Origin: Chaenocephalus aceratus
Taxonomy: Eukaryota > Chordata > Actinopteri > Perciformes > Channichthyidae
Length of the DNA: 64,000 bases
Assembly (NCBI GenBank): GCA_023974075.1
Contig: CM043793.1
Location: forward strand, 6,729,628 to 6,793,627
Direction of reading: 5' to 3'
Shown here one piece after another: positions 20,273 to 31,838 of this stretch. Under the pieces are notes generated by a model. That model was not told the origin of the DNA. It made no database searches and saw only the letters and a program-made list of their open reading frames with translations. The first letter of the stretch is position 1; each line of letters begins with the position of its first letter. Both the position numbers and the translations under genes were made by a program.

Positions 20273-21120
20273 ACCCCCTCTAATTGCCATCTTTGTTTTA
20301 GTGTACACAGTGAATAGGCCTCTTGCGTCACTAGGGGAATGCTGTCAACAGGGGATACATGAGAAGCTTTAGAGAGGAAGGGACGTCACGTGTCGGATGA
20401 TGAAACGTGTATTTTAAGGAGAAGAATACAAAAACGGGTAACACCTCTCTCTGCTGGAGGATTTCATCTGCTCGTGGAAAAACACAAGAAGAACAGAGGA
20501 AGGAGACCATCTGGACTGAATGTAAGACTAAGTTATGAAAAGGAAAGAAAAAAAGAAACGTACAGGTTTTCAAAATAAAATAATGATATAAAAAGCTAAA
20601 GATTTCTGCGTCATAACTTAAATGCTAAAAAGGAAAAGAGTTAGAGTTCCTGCAGCTTTGAAACTGTCTGTTTTAATTTGAAACTCTGCTGCCCTCTGCT
20701 GGCTCAAACACACACACACACACACGCGCGAACACACGCACACGTTATAATTACTGTCAGAAGCTGAGCCTTCAGAACTGCTAAGCTTTTATGGAGAATA
20801 TGGGACTTCACATCCAAACTTTACTATTATTTGTCAGGCTTGCGTGACTTGTACTGTGTTTGAGTTGGTTATTTATTCTGTCATCTATTGAAAAGCCCTG
20901 TATATGTAATGTCTATTATTTGTATTCAATTGCGACAGTGAGAAATGTATTGAGAATCATTTTGTTTGCAATGATCTTGAGGTTTTTCCTCCACATTTTT
21001 ATAAAACCTTTTTTTTTATCATAACAAATATAAAAGTATTGTAATCTAAAGTTTAAATATTAAACAGTAACATTGATAAGCTTTTAAAAAAAAGATTGTA
21101 TGTTTTTAAGTCAAACTCAC

Positions 21121-21223
21121 CTGGCGTACTGAGGTCCAGTGGTCTCGTACCATTGGCTAGATGCTGTGATGTCATGGTCTGTAATCCGTCCATCCTCCAT
21201 GCCCAAGGCATAGCGACAGTGTG
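21121..21223 (-). pseudogene. inverted copy of DDR coding exon 2
   Basis: Same 103 nt as 49030-49132 with intact acceptor and donor, encoding the start of the discoidin domain ([11 protein letters not shown]...). It lies in opposite orientation, 27 kb upstream, without the later exons, so it cannot yield a receptor on its own. Confidence 0.88.
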
Positions 21224-21288
21224 CTGAAAGCACACACACACAGAATCAGTCAAAGATACAAAAAAATACTTTCTTCACTTTGTAAATA

Positions 21289-21290
<2 letters not shown>

Positions 21291-21383
<93 letters not shown>
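21291..21383. repeat. (TG)n microsatellite
   Basis: Counterpart of the (CA)n at 48899-48963, longer here. Fills most of the intron between the two duplicated exons. Confidence 0.95.
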
Positions 21384-21385
<2 letters not shown>

Positions 21386-21446
21386 CAGGGTCAATCTGTC
21401 CGAAGGCTGCTGTGGCTGGAAGGATCAGCAGCAGGAAGAGGTGCAT
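21386..21446 (-). pseudogene. inverted copy of DDR coding exon 1 (signal peptide)
   Basis: Reads MHLFLLLILPATAAFGQIDP from the ATG at 21446 and ends at the same donor next to the dinucleotide repeat as 48896. Sequence as at 48836-48896. Confidence 0.88.
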
Positions 21447-22007
21447 GATGGTCCACCGATCACACCAACACACACGCTACATCTCTGACAGAGAGACAGA
21501 GAGAGAACAATTAGAACATGTCATAATTAAACATAATTGATTCTTTATTTTGCCAATGTGTTCAGAACTGGTAACACAGCATAGTGAGTCACTCGGTGTG
21601 ATTATGAACGAGAAACCAGAAAGGACAAAGATATGAAAACAAACAATGTTAGTCCACAAAAAGAATATAAATAAAAAATATGTCAATGTTCTATATCAGG
21701 AGCCATCAGAGAGAATTATGCCATGGCAATTTGCCAAATGCAATCAAGTTAGGTTGCATTTAATCATCCACTTCTTACAAATGGTTTATAACATGTTTAT
21801 ACTTATTATGGGGTATTCGATGGGGACTAACAGAATACATGTAACAGGATACAGAAAAGGTAACGATTCTCTTACAGTTACAGACTAGAGACTACTGTTA
21901 CATTTTTTAAAAATGGGCAGGATTTATTTCTTCTCTTTGGTTTCAACGAGTCCTCAAACTCATGCGACCAAATGGGCCGATTGTTCAGGCCTTATTACGA
22001 CCAAATA

Positions 22008-22924
22008 CAGTTGCAAGAAAAAGTATGTGAACCCTTTGGAATGACCTGGATTTCTGCATAAGTTGTTCATAAAATGTGTTCTGATCTTCATCTAAGTCAC
22101 AACAACAGACAAACACAGTCTGCTTAAACTAATACCACACAAACAATTATATGTGTTCATGTTTTTTGAACACACCATGTAAACAATCACAGTGCAGGTG
22201 GAAAAAGTATGTGAACCCCTCGGCTAAAGACTTCTTCAGAGCTACTTGGAGTCAGGAGTCAGCCAACCTGGAGTCCATCAAGGAGACGAGATTGGAGGTG
22301 TTGGTTAAAGCTGCCCTGCCCTATTAAAAATACACACCCGTTTTGAATTGGCTATTCTTAAGAAGCATTGCCAGATGTGAACCATGCCTCGCTCAGAAGA
22401 GCTCTCAGAAGACCTACCATTAAGAATTGTTGACTTGCATAAAGCTGGAAAGGGTTCCAGAAGTATCTCAAAGCCTTGATGTTCATCAGTCCACGGTAAG
22501 ACACGTTGTCTATACATGGAGAAAGTTCAGCACTGTTGCTACTCTCCCTAGGAGTGGCCGTCCTGTAAAGATGACTGCAAGAGCACAGCGCAGAATGCTC
22601 AATGAGGTGAAGAAGAGTCCTAGAGAGTCAGCTGGAGACTTAAAGAAATCTCTGGCACATGCTAACATCTCTGTTGACGAATCTACGATACGTAAAACAC
22701 TGAACAAGAATGGAGTTCCTGGAGGACACCACGGAGGAAGCCACTGCTGTCCAGAGAAAACATTGCTGCACGTTTGAAGTTTGCAAAAGAGCACCTGGAT
22801 GTTCCACAGCTCTGCTGGCAACATGTTCTGTGGACGGATGAAACCAGAGCTGAGCTGTTTGGAAGGAACACACAACGCTATGTGTGGAGAATCCAAAGGG
22901 TTCACATACTTTTTCTTGCAACTG
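22008..22924 (+). mobile_element. Tc1/mariner element, defective
   Basis: Perfectly inverted ends CAGTTGCAAGAAAAAGTATG and complement, flanked by TA on both sides (22006-22007, 22925-22926). Inside is a decayed Tc1 transposase. Length 917 bp, shorter than the usual 1.2-1.6 kb. Confidence 0.93.
22386..22895 (+). pseudogene. Tc1 transposase remnant
   Basis: Starts [10 protein letters not shown], then the helix-turn-helix DNA-binding region ([27 protein letters not shown] in another frame), the second HTH (DLKKSLAHANISVDESTIRKTL) and the first catalytic Asp (WTDET). Frames change at least twice, near 22480 and 22780. The sequence ends after NTQRYVWR, so the second Asp and the third catalytic residue are deleted. 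Confidence 0.9.
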
Positions 22925-23495
22925 TATGTCGATTGTTCAAGCGCTTAATACGTCCTTTATTTACGTTTTAAAGTTTTCGACCTCTAGTGCTCCCGTTGAA
23001 TGCTGACGTTACAGAGGGTCATTTATTCACAAATAACCCTCTCTGTAAAATCCTAAATTGTAATTAAAACGCTTTTTGATGTAGTGAGAAGTGTATATTG
23101 TACTTTTAGAATCCACGTCCAGTCGATATGTAGGATCTATAGTTTGATAAAACATCGATTGTTTTGTATGCATGTCGGGATATGGTGTTTATCCGATATG
23201 AAATCGGAAAAACATTTTTTTTAAATAAAATAATACTTTATTCCGAGTGTTCTTGCTTTTCTCTTTGGAAGTCATCACATAACGGCATTGTAATACACGG
23301 TTCGGCTGCATTAAATATTACATATCTGCCGTAGATATTTATATATACAGTAGAGCCCTGATTAGAAGACCTTTTGACAAACTGTAAGAAATGCCGCCAA
23401 AACTGAATACGTGACGTGGATCATACATATATCAGCAATTAAACAACATCTTCCATTTCTTTTCACACAATACGTCTTCTTGCAGTATCAACACT

Positions 23496-23560
23496 AGGGA
23501 TGGGAACGATTAATCGAATATTCGAATATACATTTGCTTTCAAATTCCCATCCCTAATCA
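23496..23560. repeat. short inverted repeat (tagggatgggaa ... ttcccatccctaa)
   Basis: Arms at 23498-23510 and 23545-23557 flank taatcgaatattcgaatata. Looks like a tiny MITE or the joined ends of a hAT-type element. Confidence 0.5.
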
Positions 23561-24149
23561 ACACTAATTCGGCTGACTTTTATATTTGATCCAATTGGTA
23601 GACAGGTTATATGTACACCATAACGGTGCACAGCTGATAGAAAGTTTTTTTTTTATAGTTTTTAAAGATATTATTTACCGAACTACCTTTCCAACTCCTC
23701 ATGCAGTTGACTGTTACAGGTCTATACAGATTCATGGTACAATGCATAAGCTTCACATCGAGAGACTGAAACTGTATTTTCCTTTACCGTTCTGTTTTAA
23801 ACTCACAATAAAGTGAATAGTCATATGTTTGATATTATTATGTTTTATTAACTAGACCACTGGTTTTTTAACCCGCGCCGCCTAGTGGTTAAAGCACGCT
23901 ATTGAATTGTGTTGTTGAATAAGTGTTATACAAAATTGAAAATATCAAGAAGATACTGTAGTGATCTCTACAATAAAACAGCTAGTGCAGGACGTCCAAA
24001 GATATTAACAGGAGGATGTGCAAAACAGACAAACTAATAAGGCTTTATTTAAACATTAAAGAATACTTTAAGTTAAGGTCTTCTTTTGAATAAGAAAAAA
24101 AACGTTGGGGTTATCCACAGATAAATATGAAGTCTGACAAAGTACTTTA

Positions 24150-24335
24150 CGTCCAATATATGCATAGTTTATTTTGGCACTTGACAATCACCTTCCCTGA
24201 ATTTGACTCAGGTGTAACTAAAGTCTGATTTAAGGGTTGTTTATATTTCACATCATTAATCAGAATCTGCAAAGTAACTAAAATAAATGTAGTGGAGTAA
24301 AAATACCAGGTTAACCTCTGAATTGTAGTGGAGTA
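24150..24335 (+). repeat. MITE family B fragment
   Basis: Shares ctcaggtgtaacta, catcattaatc and gtagtggagtaaaa with 29190-29300 and, inverted, with 27980-28060. Confidence 0.55.
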
Positions 24336-25186
24336 GAACAAAGTAGTATGCTGCTGTAACAAAAACATTTCCCAACTTGGGATCAATAAAGTATCTTATC
24401 TTAAGATGATCGATGGCTACTGCCATATTTGCAAAATTTGCCTCTGAACCTTGACAAGTGCATGTTTCAGGCTTATCAATGAACAACAGGCGGGGTCACA
24501 GACATAAGACCAGCTGTTAAATAAAGCTCTTCTGGTTCCATTCCATCTCATAGAGCTGTTTGACGCTCAGCGTAACCTTGTCGCACTGCCACTCCAACAT
24601 CCAATCACAGGGCTTGATGAATAATCACAGGGTTTGTAAAGCAAGTCGGATGTTGTAGTCCCAAACGATAGCTGGGGATTCTGGGTAGTGTAGTGTCTTC
24701 GGAAACTGTAGTGTCTACATTCCGAAAAAACTATTTGTTTCTCTGAATCGAAGGTTAAAAACACAAAAGCATTGTACACAATTTAAACCAATACATATTG
24801 TGTAATTAACAAGGATAAACTGATTTTTTTTAGTGGATGAGTAATGCAGATATCACTGTGTAATCATTTGACAGTGAGGGGAATATATCCATTTTATTAT
24901 GAAAACTACGAGACTGGAAAAACTGTTTTCACCCACGCTAACTTTGCATGGAAGCTGCATACACGTTATCCTGGCGAGACCTCAAATTATCTTCGTAATA
25001 TCTATCAAACTAAAGATCCTAGACATCGACTGGACGTGGATTCTAAGAGTACAATATACACTTCTCGCCAGAAATCGAATCAAAAAGCATTTTAATGGCC
25101 AAACTATTCCACAATTTAGGATTTTCCAGAGAGGGTTATTTGTGAATAAACGTCCCTCCAGAGTGTTTGCAATGAACCGGCCGGGA

Positions 25187-25247
25187 GTATGTTGTTTCTT
25201 ACACGACCACTAGAGCACCTCTAGTGGTCGTGTAAGAAACAACATAC
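25187..25247. repeat. perfect 29-bp hairpin
   Basis: Arms 25187-25215 and 25219-25247 are exact reverse complements with a 3-nt loop (cac). Lies in the right inverted repeat of the long-inverted-repeat transposon and is absent from the left one. Confidence 0.9.
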
Positions 25248-25312
25248 ACTTTAAAACGTGTCTCTGGGTCGTAATACGGGCATGAACAATCGGCCGATAT
25301 GGTCGTTTTTTG

Positions 25313-26300
25313 TAGGAGGACAGGCTGTTTGGTTTATCTCAAACAGCGATTTTAAACAAGGCTCAATAGATCTTTATTCAAAGTCTCCTCTCATCAGTTT
25401 TTACAAACACCTGCCACCCAACCAAGTATTTCTGATCTGATTTAATGATCACCAAGCCAGCCTCAGCTAATGTTTGAGACATCTCCGAGGATTGCGTTTC
25501 ATTGAGTTGTATCTGATTATATTATCCAATGAGATCCAGCTAGTGTGAAAAGCATTTTCTTATCAAGCTCCACATTTGTGGAATCAGCTTCCAGTTTGTG
25601 TTCGGGCGGCAGAGACCCTATCCGTTTTTAAGAGTGCGCTTAAGACCTTCCTTTTTGATAAAGCTTATAGTTAGGGCTGATTAGATTCAGCCCCTAGTTT
25701 AGCTGCTATAGGCTTGGACTGTCGGGGACACCTTACTTCTTCCTTCTGTCTGTCTGTACCTGTGTACTCTCATGTTCTGAATGATCCTGTTGCTGCGGTC
25801 CTGTGTCCTGGATCCTGAGTCCTGATTTGAGTCTCCTGGACTTCGAGTCGTGGCTGAACCTGTCACTGCAGGTCCTGCCTGACTCTCATCATACTACTTC
25901 CCTGATGGCTCCCACAGGATTGCTGACATCCTCGTGGATTCATCTTCATATTATACACACATGCATTTCCAAACATTTGGACTACCTATGTTGTAAATGT
26001 ATTATCTTTTCAATTTACACACGGCATCTATTGCACGTCTGTCCGTCCTGGGAGAGGGATCCCTCCTCTGCTGCTCTCCCTGAGGTTTCTCCCATGTTCC
26101 CTTTAAACTGTGGGTTTTCTCTGGAAGTGTTTCCTTGTACGATGTGAGGGTCTAAGGACAGAGGGTCTAAGGACAGAGGGTCTAAGGACAGAGGGTGTCG
26201 TATTGTCATACTGATATTCTCTACAAACTGTGAAGTCCACTGAGACAAATGTAACATTTGTGATATTGGGCTATATAAAATAAACATTGATTGATGATTG
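25313..26300 (+). repeat. dispersed fish repeat with LINE ORF end
   Basis: Inverted copy at 47345-48265. At 25570-25670 it encodes the familiar C-terminus of a CR1/L2-type LINE ORF2 (LWNQLPVCVRAAETLSVFKS, then LKTFLFDKAYS and stop). Then comes a long non-coding tail ending gatattgggctatataaaataaacattgattga. 26145-26200 has a short tandem repeat of agggtctaaggacag. Confidence 0.65.
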
Positions 26301-26540
26301 TAGGCTTCTTCACTAAAGCCAACATCCTCAGTTATCTGTCAACAAATTACCAAAAGCATGTACTTTTTAAACCAACCAGCTGACAGCAGGAACACTTGAG
26401 TTTTAAATGATGCTCTTTGGGGGATGTCTCTTTCCTGTAGAGTGTTGTATAGGTTTGTGTGCATATAAATTGTCTGCAAAGGCTAAAAACAAATTGTTCA
26501 TGATAGCCTAAGGGGCAGGACCTCTCTAAGCGGTTGACCA

Positions 26541-26718
26541 ATCACAACAGAGTCGGCCATCTAACCAATCAGAGCAGACTGGGCTCTGGTCTCAGACAGA
26601 GGGTGAAAAGAGGTGCTGCAGCACAGGCAGTATGAGAACAATAAAGAGCTTTTTGAACATTAAAGCATGGAGACATGTCCCAGGAGAGACACACAATATA
26701 AATATGAACCTGAAAATA
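26541..26718 (-). repeat. MITE family D, partial copy
   Basis: Shares the block accaatcagagcagactgggctctggt...cagacagagggtgaaaagagg with 59940-60086 and, inverted, with 46970-47120 and 40600-40650. Confidence 0.75.
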
Positions 26719-27199
26719 CAAACAAACACACAGTGGCTGAACTGCTTGTTACATTAGCATGACATTTTTTCTAATTTCAAATGATAACCTATGTATATTG
26801 CAAACTCATTTACATTATATTGAAATAATTAAGTACATTGTATTTATTATGATATAACTTTGCTTCCTTTGTGATTTCTTTAAAAATAATATATAATATG
26901 TAAGACAGTAAACCTGATTCCTTAACCTTACGGGTCAAATTATATTAATCATACGAACTTCAATAGGTAAATTATGTCTTAAATGTTAATACATGAGTGT
27001 TTAAGGGGTAAGTAATACATCAAATGGACTGAATAATTTGTATTTCTTTTACAATATGTTCTTTTAAAGTACAAATATAGCAGATCTGTCAATGTAATCA
27101 ATGCAAAACATGTTTTCAAAACCTCTTCATTTATAACATTTCATTGCTTTTATACACCCCGAATTTGGGATCAAGCTATTCAAAACATGAATAAGCATC
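26719..27199. other. no gene seen
   Basis: AT-rich DNA just outside the left arm. Confidence 0.4.
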
Positions 27200-27558
27200 T
27201 GTCAGGGTCGAGAGAGGCAAGCAGGACCCAAATGCAGATTAACAGAAAACCTTTATTTCAAGGTTTGAAGACAGAACTCTTCCCAGTGAACACAGTCCAA
27301 CAACAACAACAACAACAACAACAACAACTAACAGAAAACACAGAACCTAAATGCACACATGACTAATCAAACAAACAAGAGACAGGTGAGGAGGGAGGAG
27401 AAAACACAGGGGCACCAGGTGAACACAATCGGGTAATCAGGGAGGGAAAACAGACAGAAACCAACAGGCAAAACAGGAGGTGAACACTTTTACAAAATAA
27501 AACAGGAAACCAAGACAGAAAAAGACAAGACAAGACACAACACAGACCGATCGTGACA
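27200..27558 (-). repeat. solo or 3' LTR
   Basis: On the minus strand it begins TGTCACGATCGG, is preceded by a purine tract (ccttgagtggggggtac) and ends CGACCCTGACA. It contains an AAATAAAGG poly(A)-like signal. An (AAC)n microsatellite at 27299-27329 lies inside. No coding retroelement follows. Confidence 0.6.
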
Positions 27559-27639
27559 GTACCCCCCACTCAAGGGACGGATCCCATATCGTGACAGCAT
27601 CCTTTAAAATATCATACATTTCCAGCAGAAAATACAAGA

Positions 27640-28345
27640 TTATAGACCTTTATAACTCCTAAATTGTATAACAAATTAATTTACAAACTATTTAAAATAT
27701 ATAAGTCAAGGGGAAAGTTATTACTAAATGTATTTATTTATAAAACAAAGAAGGGTTTCAACATCTATAGCAAATGTAGTGATCTCTGCCATTCTACGGT
27801 AAAGCAGCTAATGTCCAAATCCAGATACCAGATATGGTTCTGCTTTAGGGTTATTTACAAGCTTAACATGACAGTATACTGGTGCAACTGTATTTCAATA
27901 TTGTGCATTGTACTTCTACCCAACTGTAATTCAGAGGAAAACATTGTACTTGTACATTTATTAATACCTTTAGTTACTTCACAGATGTGGATGAATGATG
28001 AATATAATCAAGTGTTAAATCAGACTTTAGTTCCACCTGGAGTAAATCCACATGCTACCCTGCAGTATACAAAGTCATTCAGACTAGCTGCACCTTCCAG
28101 CTTTGAGAAGACTTTCATGATCAATCATTATAAAACACATCATCTGAAATGGACCAATCTGCACAATGACTACTTTTACTTTTGGTACTTTAAGTAGGCT
28201 ACTTTGAAGCTAATACTTTTAAACTTTTACTTCAGTAACCTTGTTTAGAATGCAGGACTTTTACATGTAACAGAGTAGGCTATTCCTACACTCTGGTACT
28301 TCTACTTTTACTCAAGTACAAGATCTGAGTACTTCTGGTATAATC
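27640..28345 (-). repeat. MITE family B, copy 1
   Basis: Reverse complement of 28895-29432: shared gatcaatcattataaaacacatc, accaatctgcacaat, gaatgcaggacttttac and tacactct.tacttctacttttac. No coding. Confidence 0.75.
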
Positions 28346-28389
28346 TACCCTCCGTAGTTCCCTCTACTGCGGATTTCCTACAAGTTCTC

Positions 28390-28778
28390 AGATGTCAGAA
28401 ACTCGGGGGCTCATGTTGCCTCCTCCTCCTCCTCCTCCTCCTCCTCCTCGTCCTCCTCCTCCTTTCCTCTTTGGAAACGGGAGATGTGATGTAAATACAA
28501 CTTTTTTTTGTTCCCCTCTCTCCGGATTTTGCTGCCCTTCTTCTTGCAACACTTTGTTGAAGGAAAACCAGAAGAAGAGGAACAAAAAGCAGGAAAAACA
28601 CGGCGGACGGGTGAGCCATCGCAGAGAGTAAGTTTAGGTTCCTCCACCATGATCCTGTGATTCCTCCGCTGTCACCGACGACTCCCCCGCTGACCTGCCA
28701 CAGATGCACGCAGAGAAAAGCGGATCCCACCGGAAAGAGGCTCGCTGCTGTTGTGGATCCGGAGGGAACCGCGGACAG
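28390..28778 (+). promoter_or_regulatory. candidate promoter and untranslated first exon
   Basis: The 28350-28890 block is less AT-rich than its surroundings and rich in CpG. It carries a (TCC)n run (28422-28463) and ends at a donor-like CAG|GTAACA after 28778; another lies at 28628 (AGA|GTAAGT). It lies between two inverted MITE copies, plus-strand oriented toward the DDR gene, whose first visible exon starts at an acceptor (48797) and so needs an upstream untranslated exon. The link to DDR is inference. Confidence 0.3.
28422..28463. repeat. (TCC)n microsatellite
   Basis: tcc triplets with one interruption. Confidence 0.9.
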
Positions 28779-28894
28779 GTAACAGCCACCGTTTAGCTTT
28801 AACCGTATTTAACTGACGGGAACGGTGAAGTAACGAGAAATCATGGTGCGGGAACTATCTCTGCCGAACAGATCTGAGATCAGTGCACACCGAG

Positions 28895-29432
28895 GCCTAC
28901 AGGAGACATCAACAAGTACTCAAATCTGGTACTTGGGTAAAAGTAGAAGTATAGAGTGTAGGAATACTCTGTTACAAGTAAAAGTCCTGCATTCCAAATG
29001 TCACTCAAGTAAAAGTAAATAGTATCATCAAAATATACTTCAACTAGTAATAGTTAAAGTAGTTATTGTGCAGATTGGTCCTTTTCAGAATAGAATACGA
29101 TGTGTTTTATAATGATTGATCAGTGTTATCAAAGCTGGTAAAGTTGCAGCTAGTTTGAATTACTTTATATAATGGAGGGTAGCTTGTGAATTTACTCCAG
29201 GTGTAACTGTTTGTGAAGTGTTGTTAATATTTGACATCATTAATCTAAATTTGTATAGTAACTAAAGGTTATAAATAAATATAGTGGAGTAAAAGTACAA
29301 TATTTACCTCGTACCTATTGTAAGAAGGGTAGAAGCACAAGGTAGCAAAACATTGAACTACTTAAGTAAAGTACAAGTCTCTCACAATTGTATTTAAGTA
29401 CTTGAGTAAATCTACTCAGTTACTTTACACAT
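28895..29432 (+). repeat. MITE family B, copy 2
   Basis: Starts caagtactcaaatctggtact and ends aagtacttgagtaaatctact. The same ends are seen inverted at 28345. This family is widespread in fish genomes. Confidence 0.75.
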
Positions 29433-30147
29433 ACTTAGTTTTATGGATGTCTGCAGCATCAGTGCAATGCTATCCCCTCTCATGAAGTTTAAATTCATAA
29501 AGATATTTGAATGCAACACCAGATTCATATGAATATCTTAGAAGGTACATTATAAGAATGTACAGATTTGCAGCGTTTACGTGGAAAATATTGAAGTACA
29601 TAATAGTAATGCTATCAGAATATTATGGTGCTGAAGGAAGATTAAAGTGATGCTACACATGTTACTGATGTAATTAAAGTGATGATGTATGCATATTATA
29701 GTGATAATAAAGGAGATATAATAGTGATGCTGTGGGAATATTTAATGTGTAGTAAAGTAATATTTTTGTGATATTTTAGGAGAATTATTTGAATCAGAAT
29801 CCTATTGCTCTATCTGTCCCAAGAGAAACGCACCGTGACAGTTGCTTTTTCATTTAAGTCTTAATTACATTTAAAGAAATCAAAATTAAACTAAGTAACA
29901 ACAACTAGTAACAATAATTCTATACGTACAAATATATTTCTCTAAATATAAAACATTCAATGAAATATCTGCAAAATAAAATAAAGATACTTATGTTAAC
30001 ATAAGAAATTAAATTAACATGTGCAATCAAACATAAAATAATAATATACAGTAGAATATACTTTTTAGCTTACAATATGTACATTGGTGTTTTCATATTG
30101 GTAAGATATTAGGAATGCATTAATGTGTTATGAACTGAAGAGTAATA
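29433..30147. other. no gene seen
   Basis: AT-rich, with short repeats of the type ttatagtgatattaa. Confidence 0.4.
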
Positions 30148-30155
30148 CTCTAGAG

Positions 30156-30659
30156 CAGGGGTGTCAAACTCAAGGCCCGGGGGCCAAATCCGGCCCGCGA
30201 CTTCATTTCATGTGGCCCCACAAGAACTTGCAAAAAATATGATATGTTTATTATGCGGTTACATGCAACTTTACAGAAGCACGTTGCCAATAAACTGCAT
30301 GTCCCACAATGCATCTCAGAATTTGACTTTTTTATTTTTTTAAATGTCACTTATTTTATTTATTTTTTGACTTTTTTTTCAGAATTTGGCTTTTCTTTTT
30401 AAATCAATTGTGACATTCTCACTGAAGAGACTTGCAATTATTTTCCATAGACATCGGCTTTCAGACGTAGTTAATTATGAAGTTATTACCCTATCCGATA
30501 ATAATCCAATGCAGACGCAATAATGTAATATAATACATTATTTTATATATATTACATATCCATATGTATTTTTATATAGTCTTAAAGTTACAACCGGCCC
30601 TTTTGAGTGCAACCTTAATGCTAATGTGGCCCGCAATGAATTTGAGTTTGACACCCCTG
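30156..30659 (+). mobile_element. hAT-type MITE
   Basis: Terminal inverted repeats CAGGGGTGTCAAACTCA and complement, with the 8-bp target duplication ctctagag on both sides (30148-30155, 30660-30667). 504 bp, non-coding. Confidence 0.92.
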
Positions 30660-31239
30660 CTCTAGAGGTTTATATGCATATTATATTGATGTTATATGTA
30701 TGTTATAGGGGATATTAGTGATAATATTGTGATATTAAGGGATATTATACTGATGCAATAGGAAAACTATTGTAACATTTAGAGGATATTGCTGTGATAT
30801 TATATGGGATATCATATCATATTAATATTATAGCAAAGATTAAAGTTATATTATAGGGTTATTCTAGCGAGGCTAAAGAAATATTACAGATATTTTAAGA
30901 CTGTTGTCCGGACAAAACTTTGCTCTCTGGGAACTTTTCATTATCGCTTTTTTGAGGATGTTCAACTACTGAAAAGTGAGTTTTGTCAGCCAATAATCAA
31001 GTCATAAATACCCCCCTCCAGGTTTACTTCTACAGCTTCATGATTGTGACACTCAGATTTAATATCTGTTGACTGAGAGCTGCCAGCTGCCAGCTACAGA
31101 GACTCTCCGAGTGGTTTCACAACAGAGCTCAGTGTTTGGCTCAGACTGAGAGCTCCCTTCAAACCAACAACAGAGCCAATCAGATCGAGGGGGATCATTC
31201 CACAGCTGATGTTTAGCACTTCTTCCCTTTCCTGACACT

Positions 31240-31745
31240 TTCAAGGTGTATCCAAAGCCCTAAAGATGTGCAGTGCATAGAGTGGTGCAGGAAGTCCTAA
31301 ACCCGGGAAATTAGTTAGCACTTTAGCACGTTCAGTTCCTATTTTTTGGTTGGATTCCCGATTCTGGTTAGGTTTTGGGTTAGAACAAAGACTGACAATG
31401 TTTTTATGTGTATCAGTCATGTTTGTAAAATGATAGGCCTTGTGAGTAACGGATTACATGTTACGGGATTAGGTAGTCAGGATACAAAAAAATGTTATTT
31501 GACGTAATCAGATTACCTTGGATTTTTAAGAATTACTCACAGGAATACAATGTTACTAAAACAAAAAAAAAGCATATTGTTTGTTGTAAAATGACTTATT
31601 TCCTTTCATCACGCTTTTAAAGGTGTATCCAAAGCCTTAATAAAGGTGTATCCAAAGCCTTAAAGATGTACAGTGTATAGAGTGCTGCAGGAAGTCCCAT
31701 GAAATCAGTTAGCATTTTAGCATTTTCAGTTCCCTAGTCTCAAAG
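31240..31745 (+). repeat. repeated ggtgtatccaaagcc block
   Basis: 31240-31345 and 31610-31735 are copies of one unit (ggtgtatccaaagccytaaagatgt.cagtg.atagagtg.tgcaggaagtcc), with a short extra tandem at 31618-31660. Confidence 0.7.
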
Positions 31746-31838
31746 TCAACGTTTTTTTTCAAACTTTTTTTGGTTAGATTCCTGATTTTGGTAAGAAAAC
31801 AGACTGACAATGAAATACGGTCTGTTGTTAACACAATC

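Larger units (their letters stand above)
21935..25312 (+). mobile_element. long-inverted-repeat transposon, internally deleted copy
   Basis: Absent from the matching site in the right arm (near 48265), which gives an empty-site control. The outer ends are inverted: left from 21965 (cgaccaaatgggccgattg) and right ending near 25304. The inverted repeats extend about 300 bp inward (22925-23155 against 24955-25260), sharing ttcacaaataaccctctct, tcctaaattgt and agaatccacgtccagtcgat. Interior blocks 24044-24150 and 24525-24720 match, in the same order, the reverse complement of 63885-64000 and 61590-61770. The tyrosine recombinase present between those blocks in the other copy is missing here. A Tc1 element is nested in the left repeat. 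No coding capacity is left. Confidence 0.75.
20744..26718 (-). repeat. left arm of large inverted duplication
   Basis: Its reverse complement matches 45914-50130 apart from insertions private to each arm. The arm limits are near 20744 (gttataattactgtcagaag) and 26718 (atgaacctgaaaat). Identity is very high in unique parts, e.g. 21480-21880 against 48400-48800. Private to this arm is the element at 21935-25312. The match crosses boundaries between unrelated repeats and includes two receptor exons, so it is a segmental duplication and not just a shared transposon. Confidence 0.88.

Noticed and set aside
20380..20520. Possible first exon with donor near 20521
   Set aside because: Looks somewhat like a leader, with cacgtg-type motifs, but no downstream exon in the right orientation supports it.
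21121..21446. A second functional DDR gene on the minus strand
   Set aside because: Only exons 1 and 2 are present; downstream on that strand there is no exon 3.
22427..22971. Host gene with helix-turn-helix
   Set aside because: Tc1 transposase bounded by Tc1 inverted ends and TA; frameshifted and truncated.
28395..28730. Overlapping frames with Pro, Glu or Arg runs
   Set aside because: Arise from the (TCC)n tract.
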